In this document: positions 58,088 through 64,000 of the stretch, piece after piece
How the letters are laid out: each line of letters begins with the position of its first letter
Numbering within the stretch: position 1 is the first letter of the stretch
DNA from: Chlorokybus atmophyticus
Taxonomy: Eukaryota; Streptophyta; Chlorokybophyceae; Chlorokybales; Chlorokybaceae
Assembly: GCA_009103225.1 (NCBI GenBank)
Contig: RHPI01003156.1
Coordinates: forward strand, 891,339 to 955,338
Direction of reading: 5' to 3'
Length of the DNA: 64,000 bases
The notes under the pieces: generated by a model
Seen by the model: only the letters and a program-made list of their open reading frames with translations
Database searches by the model: none
Told to the model about the DNA's origin: nothing
Translations under genes and position numbers: made by a program

Positions 58088-59077
58088 GTAATTGGCTTCG
58101 ACTATGACAACGAGGCCGATGCGGCCAAGTTCTATGAGGTGTACTGGACGCCCAAAGAGTGCCCCTTCCATCGGAGTGTCGCCTTGAAGAAAGCTACGCA
58201 GGTCCGGTTCGAGATTGTCACCAAGATCAAGCATGTCTTTGAGAAGGAGTACAAGTGGACACTGTTTAACAGCAACAAGCGCAAGTGAGTTGGGTCCCTT
58301 ACCACCATGTCTGCTATGCAACACTGCCTTCTTACTCAGCCTCTATACACACGTACACATCTCGCCTATTTTAACCGATTCAATCAGGCACGTCGACGCC
58401 TTAATGGACCCCGAGACTCAAAAAGCCCAGATGCGCAACGCGCTCTAAAGTAAGTCACAAGCACTATTCTAGCCTAGTGCAGGCTCAACTTGAAATATCT
58501 ATATCGTAACAAATGCCTTGTTGGTATGACTTTTGCAGACAAGTCATGGCGGAATTTGAAGGTAATCAACAATGCAGACCCGGAGCGGAGGAGATACATC
58601 CATGCATGGGGCAATCCTATAATCTGGCAAATGATCGTGCAATGCTGATCTTACGCCGTCACTAAACTTGGTCACGGGCAGCTGACAGTCAACCACGTTG
58701 CATACCTGTTGCTTACGGTGAGCACTCTGAACTTAATCACTAGCAATTCAGGAATGATGTAGCTTCAAACTACAGGCTTGCAGATGCGCTACAGTGAATA
58801 GTGGCTTTTAATGCCACTACTAGTTAGTAAGACATGCATGTAAACTACGCAGGTGGAGCGCATCTCAAAGGGCAAGGATGGAGACCCTCTCCTAACTGCC
58901 AGCATCGACACACATGAAGAGTACCTCCGCGAAATCAACACCATGATCATGTCAATGAAGCGGGAGATGAGGCAACGGCACGCAGCCCTTCACCCTTGTG
59001 AAACGCCGCACTGCATCTTGTGTCGAATACCTGAAAGATCTCAATTGGCGCCGGCCGCAAGAGACAGCAGCTTGTGA
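58088..59077 (+). pseudogene. Unrecognised transposon-like spliced gene, broken
   Basis: Exons 58088-58284 (VIGFDYDNEADAAKFYEVYW; FEIVTKIKHVFEKEYKWTLF), 58388-58448 (HVDALMDPETQKAQMRNAL, stop), 58539-58715 (KSWRNLKVINNADPERRRYI; WGNPIIWQMIVQC, stop) and 58853-59077 (THEEYLREINTMIMSMKREM; CETPHCILC). The W-x-N-L-K and HxWGNPxxW words recall plant-type transposase-linked domains, but I am not sure. In-frame TAA and TGA show decay. Confidence 0.4.
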
Positions 59078-59625
59078 CCCGCTCGATGAGGCAGAAGCGG
59101 CATCTGATTGGCTGGCGCAACCGTTTGAGGAGGAGGAAGCAAGCTCCGGCGTCTCCTCTACAGGCCCCAGCGCGTGGTGCTTTGTTCCATAATGACGTGC
59201 AAGGCGATGATAGAGAGGAGCTGTAGCGCATTTGGTAGTTCGTTTAGCTGGTAATGCACACAGCTGCAAGGCTCTTGTGATTTAGTGTTGTGCATTTTAA
59301 ACCAGCTCAGTCAATTGTAGTTATGCTTATGCATGTAAAAACTTGCATCCCTATGATATATAATAGAACTGCAGGCATTGTCAAACCACAAGCCTTGGCA
59401 ATTGACTGAGAGACACTGTACACATTTCAGGTACCTGTACACAGCACAGGCACATAACAATGCTGGCAGTTAGCGACAGTTGCGTGTAGTCATGCTATGC
59501 AAATACATATAACGACAGTTAGGCATCAGTCACCTTCAGTTGCTTAAAGCATGCCTTATCTTGTTGACAATTATCTAGTTGATGCTTGTGAATTAGGCTC
59601 CGTCGCTTGCGTTGGACTGGTGTGT
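59078..59625. other. Spacer without recognised genes
   Basis: I see no gene in it. Confidence 0.5.
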
Positions 59626-59900
59626 AACCTGCAGGTGCCTGTCACATAAGCAAAGTCACCTAAGTAAGACTGATGTGTAACTTGCAAGTGCCTGTTAATT
59701 AGGTATAGTCACTTGTTAAGGCGAGATGTGCAACTTACAGGTGCCCGTTACCATTGGTAATTGGTTATAGTCACTTGTTAAGGCCTGATAAGTAACTAAC
59801 AGGTGCATATTAATTAGGCATAGTCACATGTTAAGGCCTAATAGAAAAGCAACAGGTGCCTGTTAAATAGGCATAGTCAACTGTTAAAGATTGAATTGTA
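59626..59900. repeat. Minisatellite, about five copies of a ~55-65-bp unit
   Basis: Degenerate units with the core CAGGTGCCTGTTAATTAGGC then ATAGTCACTTGTTAAGGCC and GTAACT recur at about 59632, 59688, 59739, 59800 and 59855, with length and base changes. Confidence 0.8.
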
Positions 59901-60884
59901 ACGGAAAGGGTCTGATAAATGGAAGTTATATTGAGGTCCCTGTATCAAAATTTCAGGTGGACTGAGCCACAACAGTTCAAATAAGTATCTTCAGGTGCAC
60001 GTCCGTTGCCAATATTGAGTCGGCCAGCAGGGGAAACATTTTGCGACGATTTGCTGAGTGCTCATGGCAACAAGTACTCATGGCTTCACACTGGTGATGG
60101 CGTTGGTAGCTGCTGTTAATGACTGTGAATGACTGAGTGAGCTGATGCTGTGCTTTTAAACTGAGTGCCTTGCTACTGCCATAAGGACCGTTGCAAGCGT
60201 CATATGGCCTAGCATTGCTGCAAATGCCTGCAGCCATTGGTATCTTGGTATCTTATTTGTGGACTGTGTGATATGACTGTGCAATCTTGAGTGCGGGTAA
60301 GACCAAAGCTCTGGCGGCGCAGCATATGGTGGTGTTTGGTGGGATGGCTCCGGGGCCAAGCTGTTCTGTCAATCTAGGCGTCTAGTCCGTCTTGCCATTA
60401 ACATTGTTGCACAATTTGCCTTCAAGGGCCTAACATTTGCACCCTCTCCCTCTCCTACGCTCTGCAGGTGGTACTCTTCTCACTGCTATTCCCCTCACGC
60501 CCCTCCCCTTCCCCACCTCTGCCTGCTGCTTGAGGGTCATAATTGTTCATGTTATAGTCAGCGTAAAGTTGGTTACAACTTTGCCTTGGCTTCCATTGAA
60601 TTTGCATTGTGCGTGTGTCATTGCTTGCTTTGCGATGGGCCCCTTTCCGCTAGTTGCTACTTTGCAACTCTGATGTTTGCTATGAAACAAATACAATAAT
60701 AATAATATATGCAAGCAACACGGTACACATACTTGTATATTGAACACAATGAAAAACATACATTAATCAAATGTGTTAGCTCGCTCTGCTTGCTCTGGCA
60801 GAGCTCAATCTGCGAGTAAAATGCTTTACCATGTTAATTGCGTAATTATAAACAACAATGTACAAGGTGTCGTAATATGCCACC
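59901..60884. other. Spacer without recognised genes
   Basis: No gene recognised. Confidence 0.5.
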
Positions 60885-61953
60885 CACTCGTTGAAGTTGC
60901 CGCATGATACTTTTATGAAGTTTGCATGTATGCGTAATAACACATGCCTAGCGGATGCATTGAATGAGCCGACTCGTATGGTTGTTATTGTCATTGACTT
61001 TACAGAAATTGGTTTGTGCACTGCATGCATGAACATGTTTGCTACATTGTATGTGCGCACACATTATTGCACATATAGCAAAACCCACCTACACATCAAC
61101 ATTCATTTTGGGAACGTGACACATACTTGGGTGCGGGGGGCGACGGTGACTAGGGAAGGCATTGCACTAGTGTCCACATCTAGCATGCTGCATGACATGC
61201 TTGCATACTTGATCAACAACTTGTATGTGCAAACCGCCCAGGATGAGCTCCATCGCCAGGTTATTGGGATACCCATGGGCAACAATGCTGGGGTATATAT
61301 ATTGCAACTTATAACTTGTTCACGTATGAGTTGGACTTCATTAACAAAGTGGTGATGGCGGGGCAACGTCTAATGGCCTTGAGGATTGCAAGAACTGTTG
61401 TGAGATATGTGGATGACCTTCTAGTTGTTGCCCTTCCTGAGTTCACCGCTTGCATGTATTTGGCTCCTGCAGCTTTGGGAGGTGGCATTTACCCACGCCA
61501 CATGTTGTCCTCTCGCTGTCCTACTCTGCACAGGGGGTGTGCATACCATTTTTGGACTTATGTATCTTTCAGTCCCCAGCTGTTGGCTTGTGCACCAGGT
61601 TGTACAACAAGCTCAACACAGTACACCATTTAGGTTCATACCACACAGACGTGCACCACACCCGGACAGCAATATCTCCATATCAGCTACGATCGGTGTG
61701 GTAGTGTCTCAGTTTGTGCGCTTCACACGCATTTGCACTTTGCAAACACACTTTTTGCAAGAGATGGTGCAATTGCTATGTGACATGCAGTCGCATGGTT
61801 ATGCCATGCATGCGTTGCTCTCAAAGTTGCGCGCCAAGATGTACAGGACACAGGGGACTGCATACGGAGTGTCGTACAAACGGCTCTACCTCATGGTGGC
61901 GCAGAGGTGTTCGGCAACCAACTACAGGTGAGCAAGGCAAATGCGGTGGGTAA
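60885..61953 (+). pseudogene. Penelope-like element reverse transcriptase, decayed
   Basis: Plus-strand frames: VIVIDFTEIG near 60980, TREGIALVSTSSMLHDMLAY and VIGIPMGNNAGVYI at 61150-61300, then in a shifted frame LFTYELDFINKVV and the catalytic RYVDDLLVV at 61405-61431, and VRFTRICTLQTHFLQEMVQL with SHGYAMHALLSKL at 61710-61830. GIPMGxNxAxxxANLxLxxYE and the (Y/F)xDD box order is that of Penelope-like elements. No GIY-YIG endonuclease is visible. Frameshifts between the blocks mean it is dead. Confidence 0.65.
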
Positions 61954-63310
61954 CGAGGCCAACTATCAGGTAAAAATGGTTGTCCGCGGTGGGGGGAGCA
62001 GTGCACCCCACCCCCACATGTTCTGTGTGATATGTTGGTGCTGTGCTGTGCTGCAATGCCTGGTGACTTGCTGCTATGCATGACTGCCTGCTACGCACTG
62101 TGTGACTGCTGTGTGAATGCACTTTTGCTATGCTTGTATTCAGACTGATGGCTGTTTGTTGCTATTGTATTGCTATGCATGGAGCCGTTGACACTCACTA
62201 ATTGGAAGTGAAGATTGGTTGATGATGATGTGGTGGCTAAGGTTGCAGGCGTTACAAGGTGTACGCCAGAACGGATCTTACACTGCAGCAGCAATCCCAT
62301 CCTCCTAAGACTGGCGGCAGGCGATACACAAGCACTGCCGCCACACTGCACACTGCACCAGCACTACACACTTCACCCATCACGTGATACATGCCACAAT
62401 CTCTGCATCCTATATATTGTACGCCACCCTCAACCCCTGTCTGTGTTGTTTGCTGGTGGAGGGTCTAACCATCAGCGCCTGTTGCTTCAGGTTGGTTGCT
62501 GTACTTGCTGTCTTGGCCTGCTGCCCTGCCCTGCTCTACTCCAACCACCGTGTATGCCCCTGCTGGTGTAATCAAGTTCTGCTCTGCCTTGCTCCTGTTT
62601 GCTGCTTGCATTGCTTTGTTTACTTGCTTGCAATGCACCCGCAACTCAGATAAGCCTATATACCATGTCGAACATACGCTATTTGTTTGGTTGTTAACTT
62701 CAATGTAAAGTTCAAAGTGTTATTGATTATGCTTCACTGATGCCATCTTTAAAGCCGTCAACTAAGTTTTAGATCGCAACCACCAACACTCATGCTTGCA
62801 TGCATAGAAGCCACCATGCATTGCGTTGCTCACAATGGACACAGCAATAAGGACTTGATGCACTGCATCAAGTAAAACTAAGGTGTGAGCGACGAAAGCA
62901 ACTCTCAAGGCCCTCGTTCAATAGAAATTCGAAGCGCGACGACTTGCTATGCCTCGAGGCGTTACAAGAGTAATATAACCACACCCATAAAGCTACAACA
63001 TGAACTTGTATTTGAATGTCTAATGTGGGGAGTGCCAATCTGGAAGCTGCTATGTAGCACAACAACGAAAGGGACCACACGTCCCCTTTCTCCCTCTCGC
63101 ATCAGAGAGCTATTTCTCGAGCGGTCGGGTCTTGACCAAAACCAATCGCTGCATGCAACCCTCAACACGCTTGACACAGCAACACCACTGACGTAAAGAT
63201 TCAGGCTCTGTGTGAATGCGTAATTGCAGTGACGATGCCATGAGCAATGCTCACCAACAAATTATACATGGCCCATATAGCCAGCGACCGCGTTCTGGAG
63301 CACACTGCTG
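61954..63310. other. Spacer without recognised genes
   Basis: The frame 62885-63196 (+) is open for 103 aa but has no motif; I do not call it. Confidence 0.5.
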
Positions 63311-63778
63311 CTACCTTGGCACAGCATGGCCCGAAGCAGAGATGTGCTTGAACAATTGATTCCTGTAACAATTGTCTTAGCAAACAAGAGATGTGCACGT
63401 TATAATTCCAACAACGACACAAACCTTGTGGTGAACTCGATTTCGCAGACGGCGCACGCAAACTCATCATCATCCTTGTTCCGCCCCTGCAATACGAAGA
63501 GAGGGCCAAGTTGTAACCACCAGGGGTGCCTACATCGTATTTGACAACGCTTGATGCCACTACCAACATGCTGTGATCACCACACGTGGCAGCTGGCTCA
63601 GGCCTCCAAGTTGTTGCACAAGGCACTGACCTTGTCACGCTTGCCTTTGCCCCTCTCCACAGCACGCTTTTGCGTCTGCTCTTGGTTGCCGGTAGATGCT
63701 GCAGAAGCAGGTTGGTTCTTTGTGGCCGCTGACTTAGGCGCGCGACGGCTCTTTCTGCGTCCTTTAACAGGTGCACTG
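63311..63778 (-). CDS. 3' end of a gene with a DNAJC21/JJJ1-type C2H2 zinc finger, partial
   Basis: Three exons chain in phase: 63778-63631 (basic linker SAPVKGRRKSRRAPKSAATK ... RGKGKRDK), 63486-63425 (NKDDDEFACAVCEIEFTTR) and 63362-63311 (NQLFKHISASGHAVPR, TAG). The finger reads CxxCx(n)FxTRNxLFxHxxxxGH, the form found at the C-terminus of DNAJC21/JJJ1 proteins, J-domain factors acting in 60S ribosome maturation. The Lys-rich linker fits a nucleolar protein. The upstream exons, including any J domain, lie beyond the window, so the assignment rests on the tail alone. Confidence 0.65.
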
Positions 63779-64000
63779 CTGACGCAAACAAGTCAGTCAT
63801 TTGCCAGTGCGATTGAAGCCATGGCGGTGTAAATTGCTGTACTTTATTCAAGCACTGCACAGCAGACCCGGGCAACTGCTTAAGCACAACCGATATGACA
63901 CTAGCCACACTGTCATGCTGCAGCTGTGCTGACTGCAGTTACAGTTATAAGTTCTTCAATGCTTGACACAACAAACACACACATCTGCATACGTAACTAC

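Noticed and set aside
63201-63908. 235-aa minus-strand ORF
   Set aside because: Wrong frame through the exons and introns of the zinc-finger gene; the spliced frame gives the C2H2 motif.

Overview
The window is nuclear DNA of a photosynthetic eukaryote, most likely a green alga. It carries a plastid-targeted CYP97B-type carotenoid hydroxylase, a plant-type DUF7794-like membrane protein, a chloroplast-type TPR protein and a secreted protein with an extensin-like Ser/Pro hinge as in volvocine algae. Genes are intron-rich (up to 15 exons) with GT-AG and several GC-AG introns. Standard stops are used; TAG ends five of the six main genes. I cannot name the species. Exon chains were built by eye from reading frame, splice sites and phase, and most close exactly in phase.

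Layout. 1-1353 (-): Gag-like retroelement protein, cut by the window edge and by assembly Ns. 1.4-8.2 kb: AT-rich spacer with a pogo-like MITE (3739-3910) and a decayed Ty3/gypsy pol with a terminal PHD-like finger (4.15-6.2 kb). 8323-9835 (+): RPL13A. 10.7-15.0 kb: decayed minus-strand Ty3/gypsy element between long inverted repeats, its RT split by a 540-bp TRIM-like LTR element with a 5-bp target duplication. 16.5-20.0 kb (-): dynamin/EHD-like GTPase with two C-terminal hydrophobic segments. 21.07-23.27 kb (-): DUF7794-like membrane protein, divergent over only 235 bp from CYP97B (23.5-27.2 kb, +). 30.16-34.25 kb (-): secreted two-module protein with a sorbosone-dehydrogenase-type propeller. 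37.5-40.06 kb (-): chloroplast TPR protein. 40.7-43.65 kb: 880-bp direct duplication carrying two TRIM copies, with a Penelope-like fragment between.

46.5-59.1 kb is an accessory block. It has a decayed Plavaka-like transposase (47.9-50.9 kb, +), convergent with an intact 317-aa phage-type cytosine-C5 DNA methyltransferase ORF (51.06-52.01 kb, -), Tudor-like and Cys-rich pieces behind the methyltransferase, several unrecognised spliced minus-strand ORFs, and a 41-bp-arm hairpin at 57.1 kb. The transposase-methyltransferase pairing is the best candidate for something new. 59.6-59.9 kb is a minisatellite, 60.9-61.95 kb a Penelope-like RT remnant, and 63.3-63.8 kb (-) the 3' end of a gene with a DNAJC21-type C2H2 finger.

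The host genes are unrelated housekeeping and plastid functions. The rest is largely a graveyard of retroelements and DNA transposons, with nested insertions that give a relative order of events.
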